Below, one piece after another: positions 1 through 10,875 of a DNA stretch of 64,000 nucleotides (position 1 is the first letter of the stretch; every line of letters begins with the position of its first letter). The DNA is taken from positions 56,933,266-56,997,265 of the forward strand of contig CM069443.1 in NCBI GenBank assembly GCA_035610835.1, written 5' to 3'. The position numbers were made by a program, and so were the translations under genes. The DNA is from Ophiura sarsii (Eukaryota; Echinodermata; Ophiuroidea; Amphilepidida; Ophiuridae). Under the pieces are notes generated by a model that had not been told where the DNA came from, made no database searches, and worked only from the letters and a program-made list of their open reading frames with translations.

Positions 1-159
1 TGAAGTTCAAGGTAAGTACAGGGTGTCCCAAAAGTGTTGATACCTTTTTTTAAAGCTTTATATTCTCAGGTAAAATAATTTGCAGTATAAAACTAAAAAC
101 ATGTTTGAATAGAGAAAACATGGTAGAATTATTTTTATACCGACTTATCCTAAAAACAG

Positions 160-395
160 ACAAATTTGAAAAATCTCTCAAAAGTTACCTAGATTATATG
201 CACATTTAGTCAGTGTGCATGGAGGTGATGTCCCATTATTAATCATAATTGAGAACACATTCTAGGCATTTACACAATTGTTCTTACTATCAAGTCTTTT
301 AAAGTGAGGATTTTATCATGCATACTTTCCGATTCAAGTTTAGCAACACTTCTTAAGGGTAGGGGATCCTATTTAGTGTAGTGCATCCTAATAGA
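160..395. repeat. Dispersed repeat copy, inverted partner of 5290-5520
   Basis: From acaaatttgaaa to tttagtgtagtgcatcct this segment is the diverged reverse complement of 5290-5560, sharing ggtgatgtcccatta, actttccgattc and ttagtgtagtgca. At 19-60 it is preceded by a CAGGGTGTCCCAAAA end resembling the element at 11621-12203. Confidence 0.7.
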
Positions 396-443
396 TTGGA
401 TTGGTACAATATTATATTTGGTGGTGAGATATTATACAAATAG

Positions 444-612
444 GGACTGTTCATGAGTGAAATGGGGTGAACTATTGCACCAAGGTGATCTGGAGACTGT
501 AAGCCTACTATTTTTCCTGAAGCCGAAGGTTGAAGGAAAATAGGAGGCTTAGGTCTCCAGATCACCGAGGGACAATAGTTCACCCCATTTCACGAATAAA
601 GAGTAGTCCATA
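444..612. repeat. Foldback (long hairpin) element
   Basis: Left arm 446-521 and right arm 538-612 are complementary with few mismatches, sharing gtgaaatggggtgaactatt and ggtgatctggagac, around a ~16-nt loop at tgaagccgaaggttga. No frame in it is credible. It is probably a foldback MITE. Confidence 0.75.
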
Positions 613-737
613 TTTGTTTTATATAATGCATGAAAATATTTTTGTGTGCGATTTTTATCAATTAAACATGAAAAAGATCTTACAGGCGAGTCGATCCTCC
701 ATGCCATTATGGCAAAATCGTACAAGGCAGGGCATTT

Positions 738-791
738 TTTGTCTTTCAAAAAGTACTATTGATTGGTCAATAGTACTTTTTGAAAGACAAA
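738..791. repeat. Perfect 25-bp inverted repeat with 4-nt loop
   Basis: Arms 738-762 and 767-791 are exact complements around TTGG. Key sequence of the left arm: TTTGTCTTTCAAAAAGTACT, continuing ATTGA. The flanks do not pair. Confidence 0.9.
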
Positions 792-1089
792 CAAATACCG
801 GGAAGTGACGTCAAGCATGAAAAGGACCAAACTATTTTTCGTTATCTGATGTAGTATCCACCAAGCAGATGGCTAGAATATTTTCATGCGTTATATATTT
901 CAATATCATCATCTTTGTTCATCTACTTGTTTTGCTGCTGGTGACTGTTGTGCAGGCCCTTTATAATCTGTTTGATATGCTGTTTCTGTATGTTTCTCTT
1001 ATATTTTGTATGTTTATATTTTGTCTCTTTGTTTAACACTTTAAGAACTTGTTGTGGGTGCGCTAGATGTATTTTGTATTATTATTATT

Positions 1090-1393
1090 ATTAGGCTATA
1101 TTAAAAAAACAATTTGTCTCAAAGCTCCCGCACGCGTTAGTTAATTGATGCGCATTAGAAGAAGAAAAAATCCAATAGTTTCCACAGAATTTTCAAAAAA
1201 ATCCCAAAGTTACACCGATTTTTCAGATTTTCATTGATCACATCATTTTAAATACAAAAGTTCACTTTTACAAGGATATCAATATTTTATATTTGTAATT
1301 TTTTTTTTTTTAAAAACTTTAAAAATATTGCATTCCGCATTAGGTTTTGAAAAACTGAAGAGCAAAAGATTTTTTTTAATATAGCCTTATTAT
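1090..1393. mobile_element. MITE with GGCTATATTAAAAAAA ends
   Basis: The left end ATTAGGCTATATTAAAAAAA and the right end TTTTTTTTAATATAGCCTTA are inverted repeats. A second, 5'-truncated copy with the same interior (ttcacttttacaagga...) and right end lies at 36476-36626. The element ends just before the first membrane-protein exon's acceptor tract. Confidence 0.7.
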
Positions 1394-1458
1394 ACTTGTT
1401 ATGCTTGGCGTTCTAAAATATATGTTCGGTGTGGTTTTTTTCTGGGTTTTATTTGCAG

Positions 1459-2282
1459 ACTCTGCCATGTCTACCTTGAAGATACTCTCCATAGCTCTTG
1501 GTGTCTTCGGCGTCATTCTTATATTAGCTGTCGTTGTCCTTTGCTACTGTGTATTTGTTGCAAAGAGAGGGCGCCAAAACAAACTCTACAAAAATGACGC
1601 GAGATTCAACCGCTACCGATCCTCCCAATTCCCCTCAACAGCGAGGCCAGTGTTTGGCAGAGACACAGTGTTGCACAACAGATCACGTGCCTCACGCGGA
1701 CATAACGTGCAGTTTGCGCGTCCTCCCATGGCACCATCGGGTTTTGATCCTCAAATGGGAGTCCGTCCATCAATGGCTGCCGGCTCATCGTTTGACCCCC
1801 AATCGGGGGCAAGACCTTTAATGATGCATATGGATCGACCCTATATGGAAGAACCATCAGACTTCACACCTCAAAGAACTACTCGAGCGCCATATGAGCC
1901 AGCAGAATTCATGCCTCCTCAACGACGTACGCAAATGCCTCATCATCCTTCAGAATTCTTACCTCAAAGCAGTACACAATTGCCCTACCGTTCACAGGAA
2001 GTGGTGTACAATAACTCACCACGAAGGGGAACTGATATACCGATGCCCTACCATTCACAGGAAGTGGTGTACAATAACTCGCCACCAAGGAGAACTGATA
2101 TACCGATACCGTATCGACAGAACCAAGATGTATTATCTGTCGATCCTCGGCATATATATGAAGATACAGACACTTTTGATACTTTTGATACCCGTTCCAC
2201 TACAAGCTCGCAGCTAACGTTCGAGGACGATGACAGGATGAGGCGTCTGTTGGGAGCTATGAGAAATTCAACAGTTCTTAAT
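1459..2282 (+). CDS. Internal exon of a single-pass membrane protein with Pro/Gln/Tyr-rich tail
   Basis: I do not recognise the family. The exon opens after a strong acceptor (pyrimidine tract ending tttatttgcag, AG at 1457-1458) and closes at a donor AAT|GTGAGT, in phase 0. A Met codon at 1467 is followed at once by a hydrophobic stretch from about ILSIALGVFGVILILAVVVL, then Cys/Tyr and a basic stop-transfer cluster (AKRGRQNK). About 240 residues of low-complexity, probably cytoplasmic sequence follow. They are rich in Pro, Arg, Gln and Tyr and include two near-identical units reading SQEVVYNNSP, plus an acidic DTFDTFDT segment. Either Met1467 starts a type III protein, or earlier exons outside the window supply an extracellular part. 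The frame also runs upstream to an ATG at 1401, but that stretch looks like intron. Repeated Tyr/Pro motifs could be phosphorylation or SH3/WW ligand sites; that is inference. Confidence 0.7.
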
Positions 2283-2366
2283 GTGAGTATGTTAAAAGAT
2301 TGCTTGTATGGTTTATGCGGCAGTCACACATTCAGGATTTTTACTGCCGTGATAGGACCATTCCAG

Positions 2367-2570
2367 ATTAACCCCAACTCTACCCCCCCCCCCCCCCCCC
2401 CCACCCACCACTTTTTTCAGAATTTTTTTTTCAACGCGGAAAATCGACCAAAATATCCCCCCGATCCCCCCGGGATTTGATCCAGGGACCTCTTGCACCA
2501 GAGGCGAGGGATTCCACACTTCACCACGGCTGTCAAGCACAGTTCTGGGCAGTGTATTGCCCAGACTGTA
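2367..2570 (-). mobile_element. tRNA-derived SINE, copy C
   Basis: Read on the minus strand: a 5' palindrome CTGGGCAATACACTGCCCAG (2545-2564), a tRNA-like head with box A GTGGTGAAGTGTGG and box B GGATCAAATCCCGG, a body expanded by a poly(G) run (poly-C 2383-2402 on plus), and a 3' end GAGTTGGGGTTAAT. It lies in the membrane-protein intron. Confidence 0.7.
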
Positions 2571-2764
2571 TGTATTGGGTCCATTTTTTCATCAAAAAAC
2601 TTATGGTAGTGTTAGGGTTAAAATTTGTCAAAAGTCTGATCAAGATCCTGTGATTCTTAACGGGAAATTCAAACTTTTTAGTAAAATTAAAAACAATTAT
2701 TTAATCACGACAACAATCAGACGTTGATCAGGAAATGTCATAGTACATAGTGGATATAAGGTTA

Positions 2765-2996
2765 CGGGGATGTGCCGGCAACTAGAGTCCCATATTTAAC
2801 ACTTTGGTAAATGAATGACCCCTTTTCATAGCCGTTTTTGGTACATGTATGGGTCTAAAAGCCTTAATTTTGCAGTTTTTCACAGACATTTGAGCAAAAT
2901 CAGTCAAATATACCGTAAAATTATGGGTCTACAGAAGGTTTTCAAATAAATGTTTGGGTCAATTTTCATTTTGCTGGCAGCACATCCCTAGTCAAA
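2765..2996. mobile_element. Inverted-repeat element, GGGATGTGC family
   Basis: Left end GGGGATGTGCCGGCAA and right end (reverse) TAGGGATGTGCTGCCAG pair. Related ends occur at 4021-4373 and 60492-60647. Confidence 0.5.
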
Positions 2997-3500
2997 AAAT
3001 ATCTGAGGTAATTTACTGTGTCTTGCTTTAATTTGCCCTAAAACGTTGATGGATCTCAACTGTTTGCAACGTTCATCAAGTAATGTTGGTAAAACATATG
3101 GGAATTTGTCAGCTTTATGGACTTAATACAGTCCTTTTTTGTCATGGGTTTTAGTAGGGATGTGATATTAATCACTTGAAATGTGCTCAAATTGAAAAAC
3201 ATATTTTTTAGGGGTCAATTTTCAGCAATGCCATGCACCTTGTGAGCAAAAAGAACTTGATAACATTTATTGAATCAGTAGGAAACATATTCACAGGTAT
3301 ATTGCTGGTTTTAGATTGATATAAATGCTGTTGCTTTATACATGTTTATATATTTTTACCACCCTGTATATTTCCATTACGTTTGTGATTGTTCTTCTTC
3401 ATACGATACCCATTTCAGCTTGGAAATGTCTGCCCCATCCCTGAACCAGTTATGCCCCAGTCTTCCATATAAAACCTCACAAATTGATATTATTGACTTA

Positions 3501-3760
3501 GGTAACGAAAAAAAAGAAACCCTGTTCTACGGGCAAACAAACCTCAGGATGGGTCGGTCAGTTGGGTGGTTTATTTCCTTTTTTATTTTTCCCTTTGTCA
3601 CCTTGAAAAATGGCCGTAAAAATCAATCAAACCTGTAAAAATCTTGCCGTATTTTGACAAGCCACAACAATTATTTGTGTCGATGTTCTTTTTACACGTT
3701 CTAAACAAATGGGTCAGTCAGGCCCATAATAATAGAACGGGGTTTCTTTTTATAGTCGCC
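3501..3760. mobile_element. 260-bp MITE with TTA target duplication (PIF/Harbinger-like)
   Basis: TTA at 3498-3500 and 3761-3763 flank ends GGTAACGAAAAAAAAGAAAC and (reverse) GGCGACTATAAAAAGAAACC. Duplication of a TTA/TWA triplet is typical of PIF/Harbinger. A related, longer copy is at 8686-9192. It sits in the intron, 45 bp before the exon at 3806. Confidence 0.7.
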
Positions 3761-3805
3761 TTACCATGAACCATACTTATCTCATTGTTTGTGTCACTCA
3801 TTCAG

Positions 3806-3958
3806 ACTCATATGCGAGCCAGAATACCAGAAGTCCAGGATGTTGTTGAGGAAGTCTACACGGAACCGGGATCAGAGAGTGAATTTGTCAGGCCTTATGT
3901 GGCTACCGGGGAAGAGGTAGACAGAGCCTACAGAACTAACCAACAATACACTGATCGG
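3806..3958 (+). CDS. Next exon of the membrane-protein gene
   Basis: The acceptor is ...tcactcattcag (AG at 3804-3805) and the donor is GATCGG|GTAAGG. The 153-bp exon is 51 whole codons in phase 0, matching the phase-0 end of the exon at 2282, so the two join in frame. The peptide is acidic and charged (PEVQDVVEEVYTEPGSESEF, then GEEVDRAYRTNQQY) and continues the tail-like composition, with more Tyr residues. The intron between the exons (2283-3805) holds a SINE copy, a GGGATGTG-type inverted-repeat element and a TTA-flanked MITE that ends 45 bp before this exon. No stop codon occurs, so at least one more exon is needed. Confidence 0.65.
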
Positions 3959-4020
3959 GTAAGGATGGGTAGGATAGGATCCCGGGGGAGAGTGGGGGGT
4001 GGGGGGCACTGACATTGGAA

Positions 4021-4373
4021 AGGGGTATAGGTATGTGCCACCCTGAAGACCCCCTTTTCACCTTCTTTTGCTTGCTCTTTAAACCCACTTTTGAGCCTTT
4101 TTTAAATAAAAAAAACCCATTTTAATGAAAATTCAAAAATCATGAACATTTGTGCTCCAAAGCCCCAAATATTTGAAAAATGTGCATTCTCAAACTCCCA
4201 ATTTTTTGAAACATTTGCTTTCTTACTAAACAAATTAGGGGGAAAACAGTTCTTAAGACATTTACTTTTTCGGAAAAAAATCAATTATTTTAAGAATTAA
4301 AAGACCTGTTTTTCATCATAAATCTCCTCCGAAGCCCCCGTTTTTTGAGTCCCTCGATGGCACACCCCTACCC
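4021..4373. mobile_element. Inverted-repeat element, GGGATGTGC family
   Basis: Left GGGGTATAGGTATGTGCCAC and right (reverse) GGGTAGGGGTGTGCCATCG are diverged inverted repeats. The interior is T/A-rich, with frames that are not credible. Confidence 0.4.
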
Positions 4374-4439
4374 AAAAATAAGTTGAGTGCTTAATGGCCT
4401 CAGGATCTTTGGGTTGTAATACAAAAATGTTTCGGGGGC

Positions 4440-5910
4440 TGTCAACCCTAAAAGCATGACATTTATCAAGCGCTGTAACTTATGAACTATTAATGTGATG
4501 CATATAAAAGTATACATTTTTGGAAAGGAAATGAGTCAGATAATCCATTTTTGGTATCAAATTTGGCTCAAAATTTGCTGCAAACGTAGGAAATTCAGTT
4601 TTTGGTAAAATCATCTAAAGATACTTCCCTAGGAAGGATTTTTTTTTTAATATCAAAATATTTAGTTTTTAAAATTTTGACCAAAAAGTGCAAAAAAGGA
4701 TGATTTAAGGGGGGGGGGGGGGGGGGGGGGGGGGCCTGTCAAGTGTCGTTGTATGAATTTGTCAAGCACTGTAACTTTCAAACTATTTATGTGTTGTACA
4801 TAAAAGTATACACTTTTTTGAATGAAATGAGTCGGGGAATCCATTTTTCGTATCAAAAATTGTGATTTTAATATTTTTGCCCAAAAATGCCTCTTTTTTG
4901 CCTAAATTTTACAAACAACCTAACAAAATAATTTGTGGGTAAAAAATTCTAAAATTTTACAGAAAGCATCTTAATTCAATTATCTAGGACACATTTTTTT
5001 TTTTTTGCCTTTAAAATTTTTAGTTTTGAAATTATTGACCAAAAAGTACTAAAAATGTGAATTTTGGGATAAAATATCTCAAAATTCACTTTTTTAGCAC
5101 TTTTTGGTCAATAATTTCGAAACTAATTTTTTTGAAGGCAAACAAAAAATATGTGTCCTAGATAATTAAATTAAGATGCTTTCTGTAAAATTTTAGAATT
5201 TTTTACCTAAAAATTATTTTGTTAGGTTGTTTGTAAAATTTAGGCAAAAAAGAGGCATTTTTGGGCAAAAAAATAAAAATCACGATTTTTGAGGGTGCAC
5301 TACACTAAATGGGGTATCCCCTATCCTTAAGTCGGTGTTTAAAGCTAGAATCGGAAAGTGTGCATCACAAAATCCTCAATTTTAAAAGACTTGACTGTAA
5401 TACAATTCCGTAAATGCCTATGATTTTTGATTAATTATGATTAATGGGACATCACCTAAATTCACCCTGACTATAAACTGTGAATATCATCTAGATAAAT
5501 TTTGAGAGATCTTTCAAATTTGTGCTTTATACTGGAAACATTGCCGATTACGGTGATATTTTCAAGCCCGTCAGAGAGGTAGTCAACTCCATGGCCGTAT
5601 TTTGGAAAATCGAGCAGGCTCACCTACCTATTTTCTTCACTTTTTGGTGAGAAAATGTGATCATCTTTAAGAACAAATCACTCTACAAGGTCCAAGTGCG
5701 CAATTTAGTGGTCTGAAACAGAGTTTTATATCAGTATTTTTGTACATATCCCTATGGAGCCCTATTTAGTGGTGTGATCCCTTAATATACGAAAAATGGA
5801 TTCCCCGACTTATTTCATTCAAAAAAGTGTATACTTTTATATACAACACATAAATAGTTTGAAAGTTACAGTGCTTGACAAATTCATACAACGACACTTG
5901 ACGGCCCCCT
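4440..5910. repeat. Large palindrome with extra direct copy, split by an insertion
   Basis: 4735-5070 and 5075-5290 plus 5785-5910 are inverted arms centred near 5073, sharing ccaaaaagtactaaaaa, acctaacaaaataat and tgtcaagcactgtaac. 4440-4730 is a diverged direct copy of the outer arm. A poly(G) run (4709-4734) joins the two. The right arm is interrupted by the element at 5291-5784. Confidence 0.75.
5291..5784. mobile_element. Insertion within the palindrome arm
   Basis: The palindrome's left arm shows what the right arm should read across this point, so the insertion boundaries follow by comparison. Its ends, agggtgcactacactaaat and (reverse) aagggatcacaccactaaat, are imperfect inverted repeats. 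Part of it is the inverted partner of 160-395. Confidence 0.6.
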
Positions 5911-6111
5911 TAAGTGTTTTTTTTAGGTCAAGATCCCCCTTTCCAGCTTGTCACACCACCCAGCATAATGTTATCTGTGGTGTATTGCGGCTTGTTACAT
6001 TGGCTTGGCATACTGTGCCATAAATACCAGCTTTTTAATTTATTTAGATACTACCGGTAATTGTGGGAAAACTTTTCTCTGAAATGCAATTTTTCTTATT
6101 ACTCCTTTAAG

Positions 6112-6381
6112 GTGTTCCTGAAAATTAACTACGATTCTCTTTATGTTGTATTATTTCTAGTATTTCTGATGTACTATTCGCCAAGAAACCTCGGCTCAAC
6201 TGATTTCCAACATGAGATACAACGACAAATCGCCAAGAAACCTCAGCTCAACACGTTCCGTTTTATTAAGAAACCTGTTAATTTTTTCTGGTTGAAACCG
6301 GCAAACGCCGTCAGCCGGAACCATATGTGTTTACGCTGCCGAAAGATGGCTTTTTCTAGCCGGAATCTGCAACCGCTATAA
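6112..6381 (+). CDS. Doubtful downstream exon of the membrane-protein gene
   Basis: A pyrimidine-rich acceptor (ttattactcctttaag, AG at 6110-6111) opens a frame in phase 0, as the exon ending at 3958 requires. It runs 89 codons to a stop at 6379-6381, starting with a hydrophobic segment (VVLFLVFLMYY) and then a basic region. A second acceptor (ttgtattatttctag, AG at 6159-6160) would give a phase-0 terminal exon of only two codons plus stop. A short direct duplication (cgccaagaaacctc) occurs at about 6180 and 6231. Codon usage does not look convincingly coding. It may be intron or 3' UTR. Confidence 0.2.
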   Translation: MFLKINYDSLYVVLFLVFLMYYSPRNLGSTDFQHEIQRQIAKKPQLNTFRFIKKPVNFFWLKPANAVSRNHMCLRCRKMAFSSRNLQPL

Positions 6382-6404
6382 AAGGCGGCTAAATTCCAGG
6401 AGAA

Positions 6405-8580
6405 TCTTCTGTGTTACCTATGAGCAAGATATTCATGAATGGATTATTAAAGCTCATTGCCAACATTAACACCTATTGAATTATGTTAGTTTTTTCAATA
6501 GGTTTAATATTGGTGATGAATATCTTTACTCATACAGGTAGAACCGAATCTTCACCAATATTAACAGGCAAATACCACTTTAAGTGTGTTTTTATCTGGG
6601 GATTGTAATCTGTTAACCAGCATATGCATATGCCGTCTTTTTTACTTCAGGAATTCCTAAATTTGCAAGAATTTTGAATTTAAAAAAAATCATGAATATC
6701 AAAAACATTGTATACAGTTACATATATTGTTATTAGCCCATATTTTTTATATAGATATATCTTCTGTGTTACCTATGAGTAAGATATTCATGAATGGATT
6801 ATTAAAGCTCATTGCCAACATTAACACCTATTGAATTATGTTAGTTTTTTCAATAGTTTTAATATTGGTGATGAATATCTTTACTCATACAGGTAGAACC
6901 AAATCATCACCAATATTAACAGGCAAATACCAGTTTAAGTGTGTTTTTATTGGGGATTTTAATTCTGTTAACCGCCATATGCCGTTTTTTTGACTTAGGA
7001 ATTCCTAATTTGCAAAAATTTTGAATTAAAAAAAATAAATATGTAATACATATATTTTTATTAGGCCCCATTTTTATATAGATATATCTTCTGTGTTACC
7101 TATGAGTAAGATATTCATGAATGGATTATTAAAGCTCATTACCAACATTAACACCTATTGAATTATGTTAGTTTTTTCAATAGGTTTAATATTGGTGATG
7201 AATATCTTTACTCATACAGGTAGAACCGAATCTTCACCAATATTAACAGGCAAATACCAGTTGAAGTGTGTTTTTATCTGGGGATTTTAATCTGTTAACC
7301 AGCATATGCATATGCCATCTTTTTTACTTCAGGAATTCCTAAATTTGCAAGAATTTTGAATTTAAAAAAAAAATCATGAATATCAAAAACAATGTATACA
7401 ATACATATATTTTTATTAGCCCGTATTTTTATATAGATATATCTTCTGTGTTACCTATGAGTAAGATATTCATGAATGGATTATTAAAGCTCATTACCAA
7501 CATTAACACCTATTGAATTATGTTAGTTTTTTCAATAGTTTTAATATTGGTGATGAATATCTTTACTCATAGGTAGAACCGAATCATCACCAATATTAGA
7601 AGACAAATACCAGTTGAAGTTTTTATTGGGGGATTTTAATCCGTTAACCGCCATATGCCGTCTTTTTTTACTTCTGGAATTCCAAATTTGTAAGAATTTT
7701 GAATTTAAAAAAATCATGAATATCAAAAACATTGTATACAGTACATATATGTGACGTGTTCTACCGAAACCAGACACAATTGGGCAAGATATCAAAATTG
7801 AGTTAGTAATTGATTATTAAACTAGAGATCTTCATCTTTACAGTGGTACCGCTCTTTTTTTAATCGGACTTCCCAAAGCGGAGTTACATCATTTTCAAGT
7901 TCGTCTTTTACGGTCTTTCCGAAAACTCCAAACTGAGATATCGCCCTTTAAAGTTACTAGAACTAGGCTTTTTACTAGAACTAGGATTTTTTTAAATCAC
8001 GGAAACATACATTTAGGATGATTTTTTAATGTGAATCTTTCACAATATTGTTATAAACACTCTGAAGATTAATTATTTACCAGAAACTCAAATTCCCTAA
8101 AAAATCACCCCAATTATATTTTGGACTATTTCTCAGTTTGGAGCTCTGCCCAATTCCGTCTGGTTTTGGTAGAACACGTCACATATTTTTATTAGCCCAT
8201 ATTTTTATATAGATATATCTTCTGTGTTACCTATGAGTAAGATATTAATGAATGGATTATTAAAGCTCATTACCAACATTAACACCTATTGAATTATGTT
8301 AGTTTTTTCAATAGGTTTAATATTGGTGATGAATATCTTTACTCATACAGGTAGAACCGAATCATCACCAATTTTTTCTTCTCTTTCCAGCCCGTTTATA
8401 GGGATTTTAATCCGATAATCTGCATATGCCGTCTTTTTTACTTCAGTCAAATTGTACTGTTTGTTTCAAGGAATTCCTAATTTGCCAGAATTTTGAATTT
8501 AAAAAATAAAAACATCTTGAATATCAATATCAGTATACATATATTTTTTTTAGGATCTATTTTTAATCAGTAGTGTTGAT
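6405..8580 (+). repeat. ~345-bp satellite, five units
   Basis: Units begin with tcttctgtgttacctatgag at about 6405, 6760, 7087, 7442 and 8218. Spacings are 355, 327, 355 and, once the 436 bp of MITE plus duplication are removed, 340. Each unit contains a hairpin: gttacctatgagtaagatat against atatctttactcatacaggt, with an inner stem cctattgaa/ttcaatagg. Confidence 0.9.
7750..8183. mobile_element. 434-bp MITE with TA target duplication (mariner/Tc-like)
   Basis: TA at 7748-7749 and 8184-8185 flank terminal inverted repeats of about 36 bp beginning TGTGACGTGTTCTACC, with three mismatches. Intact neighbouring satellite units read acatatatttttatt across the site, proving a clean insertion with TA duplication. 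Confidence 0.9.
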
Positions 8581-8685
8581 ATATATGATAATGAAAGTAT
8601 TGAAAAATGTCTCGTGCTGGTTGGTATCAGTTATAAATACTGAGACACTTGTAAAGTATCAGTATCTGCTGTAAATAACATGTAG

Positions 8686-9192
8686 GGGACGGCAATAAAA
8701 CCTTGTTCTATGGGTAAACTGACCTCTCAGGTTGGGTCGGACAGTCTGGCTTTTCCCCCTTCAAAATGACCGTAACAATCCCAAAAATCTGTAAACATAT
8801 GTGACCAGTCGTGTCGAAAAGGACATGTTGTCGGCAAACACAGTTTTGAGATAGAGGCCAATGTATTTTGTGAAATATAAAGAAAATAATAGAAAAAGAT
8901 AAGCTTCTTCAAATCATATCGTGTGATTACAAAGTCTGATTACCTTCAACATAGTATCATTTCATAGCTTAAAATGTGCTCTTTCAAGTCATACCAATAA
9001 CTCAGATTTGACTCTGGTCTCCAACATGTCCATTTTGATGTGACGGGTCACATATTTGCCGGGTTTTTTTATGAGCAAAATAATATTTTGGGTTGGTATT
9101 CATTTGCATGTCAACATTTTGTCCACCAATTTCTGAAGAAGAAAAAATGATTGGTAGGGCCCCATAGAACAGGGTTTCTTTTTTATGTCGCA
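8686..9192. mobile_element. Longer relative of the 3501-3760 MITE
   Basis: The left end ggcaataaaaccttgttcta and the reverse of the right end gcgacataaaaaagaaaccc, followed by tgttctatgggg, are inverted repeats matching the MITE at 3501-3760, including the gttctaYggg and gggtcggacagt motifs. The target duplication is unclear. Confidence 0.6.
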
Positions 9193-9289
9193 TTATTGCA
9201 CTGTTTTATAACAAACCCCCTATTAACCCTAACCACCCCAGTGCCACAAATGTCCACGGTAAAGTCTGTCTGTGTGCACTAGCGTGGCA

Positions 9290-9496
9290 CTTTTCGATGA
9301 AATAATGGCCCCTGGCTACATAGTTGGGCGGGCGAATATACTCGCCCAAGTATGGTTGGCCCCCATGGCGCACTGGTCCATCTCGCAACCAAGAGGTTGT
9401 GGGTTCAAGCCCCAGTGGCGGTGCCACTTTTTTGTCCACGTTTTTGTCGTTAAAAAAAATTCCCTTGGAAAATGTTGGTAGGAGGTTAGGGTTAAA
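9290..9496 (+). mobile_element. tRNA-derived SINE, copy A
   Basis: Begins near GAAATAATGGCCCC, has the 5' palindrome GGGCGAATATACTCGCCC (9330-9347), box A CATGGCGCACTGG, box B GGTTCAAGCCC (9402-9412), the body ttcccttggaaaatg, and ends TTAGGGTTAA (9487-9496). A fragment with a similar TTAGGGTTAAT end in reverse orientation lies just upstream at about 9215-9260. Confidence 0.8.
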
Positions 9497-10240
9497 AAAA
9501 GGTGCACATGCTCCGCTGCATTACTCTCATTACATTTTCAGTATTTAGCATTAATGATTAGGTAACATAGTTGACTTTCTACTCTGTCTAATTGTAATTG
9601 CTCTTACCAATCCAACGATATGCTTGATCATCCATGGGTATACTAATAAATGGGTTGTGCCACTTTTTAGGAAAGAAGATGCTCATTGATAGAATCATTT
9701 TTGCTCATTAAATATTCAGTATTTAATAATTAATGCCGATATGAGCTCCAAGATAACCAAATTAGCTTTTGTATGCCGTTTGTTTGGTTGCATTTGCCTT
9801 ATCTATCCCAAAATATACTAGGCCTATTAAGGTTTATATGAATATACAAGTGGAGTTGTCTGCGGCTGGGAATTAGTAATTGTTGTATATAAAGGGGCAC
9901 TTCATGATTGACAGCCTAAATTATTAGGCCAGGAAAACCCAGAAATTACTTCAAAAGAATACACATTTTTACATTTATAATTTTGATGTTGGTATTGTTT
10001 GTCCTGTCTTTTCCTGCCTGTATGTTGGTCGGTCAGTGCTGGTCATTGACCGGTCAACATCGCGTCCAGGGTTTTATGTACATTATTTTTTTATCAATTC
10101 TACTGTATGTTTCATGATTGAATAAAGAATGATGAAATAATAATCTAATTGTATTGGTATTGCATAACGTAGCATACCTGTAGATTTCATAAAATGATGA
10201 AATAACCAGTTTTATCATTATTTGTATTGGTGTAGGTCTA

Positions 10241-10538
10241 CATGTCGAGGGTTAAGTGCAACAAGGGTCCATCTGCAATAGCTGCCAGATGTTATCATCT
10301 GTGATACTCTATGGCAGACCCTTGATATAAACTTAAAGTAACACAGGGCAGTTATAGCAGATAGGAAATTTAATCACTTACATCTCAGTTATAAAATGTG
10401 AAAAGGCAATATCTACAATAGCTGCCACATGTTGTAAATTAATTTTAAGAGTACTTTAATACATGCCCTTAAAAGGACACAATATAACAAATGGTAGCCA
10501 TTGCAGATAGGACTTTGTTGCACTAATCCCTCGATGTC
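10241..10538. mobile_element. ~300-bp inverted-repeat element
   Basis: Left acatgtcgagggttaagtgc and right (reverse) acatcgagggattagtgcaa pair for about 45 bp, continuing through atctgcaatagctgcc. There is no coding potential. Confidence 0.65.
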
Positions 10539-10875
10539 CCGGTACAGTTGAATATCAAATGACAACCTGGATGAATTGAATGGAACTTAAGGATATTTGG
10601 ATGACTATCTTTAGACATTGATATTTCAGTTTGTTCAAACATCGTGAAATGCTCCTTCCACTAGTATTATGGAGGAGAATTCTAACTTACGAAATGTTTG
10701 ATATTGAGCATCTTGGAGATCCCCTCAATATTTGCGAGCAACAAATTCAAAAATCCTCTTAAAAGAATAGTTTTTTTTTTAATATGGACACAATCTGAAT
10801 ATATTATGCTTATATACACTGAAGTAACAATCACTATTCTTATTTAGCACTGAACTACATTAATTGTAGAAATGC

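Noticed and set aside
1..16. Exon end at position 11 (TTCAAG|GTAAGT)
   Set aside because: The donor consensus is good but only 11 bases precede it, and the same bases adjoin the CAGGGTGTCCC transposon end at 19, so no exon can be supported.
9355..9420. Functional tRNA gene (also 44594-44668 and 63803-63873)
   Set aside because: Box A and box B are present, but the acceptor stem does not close and the sequence continues into a SINE body.
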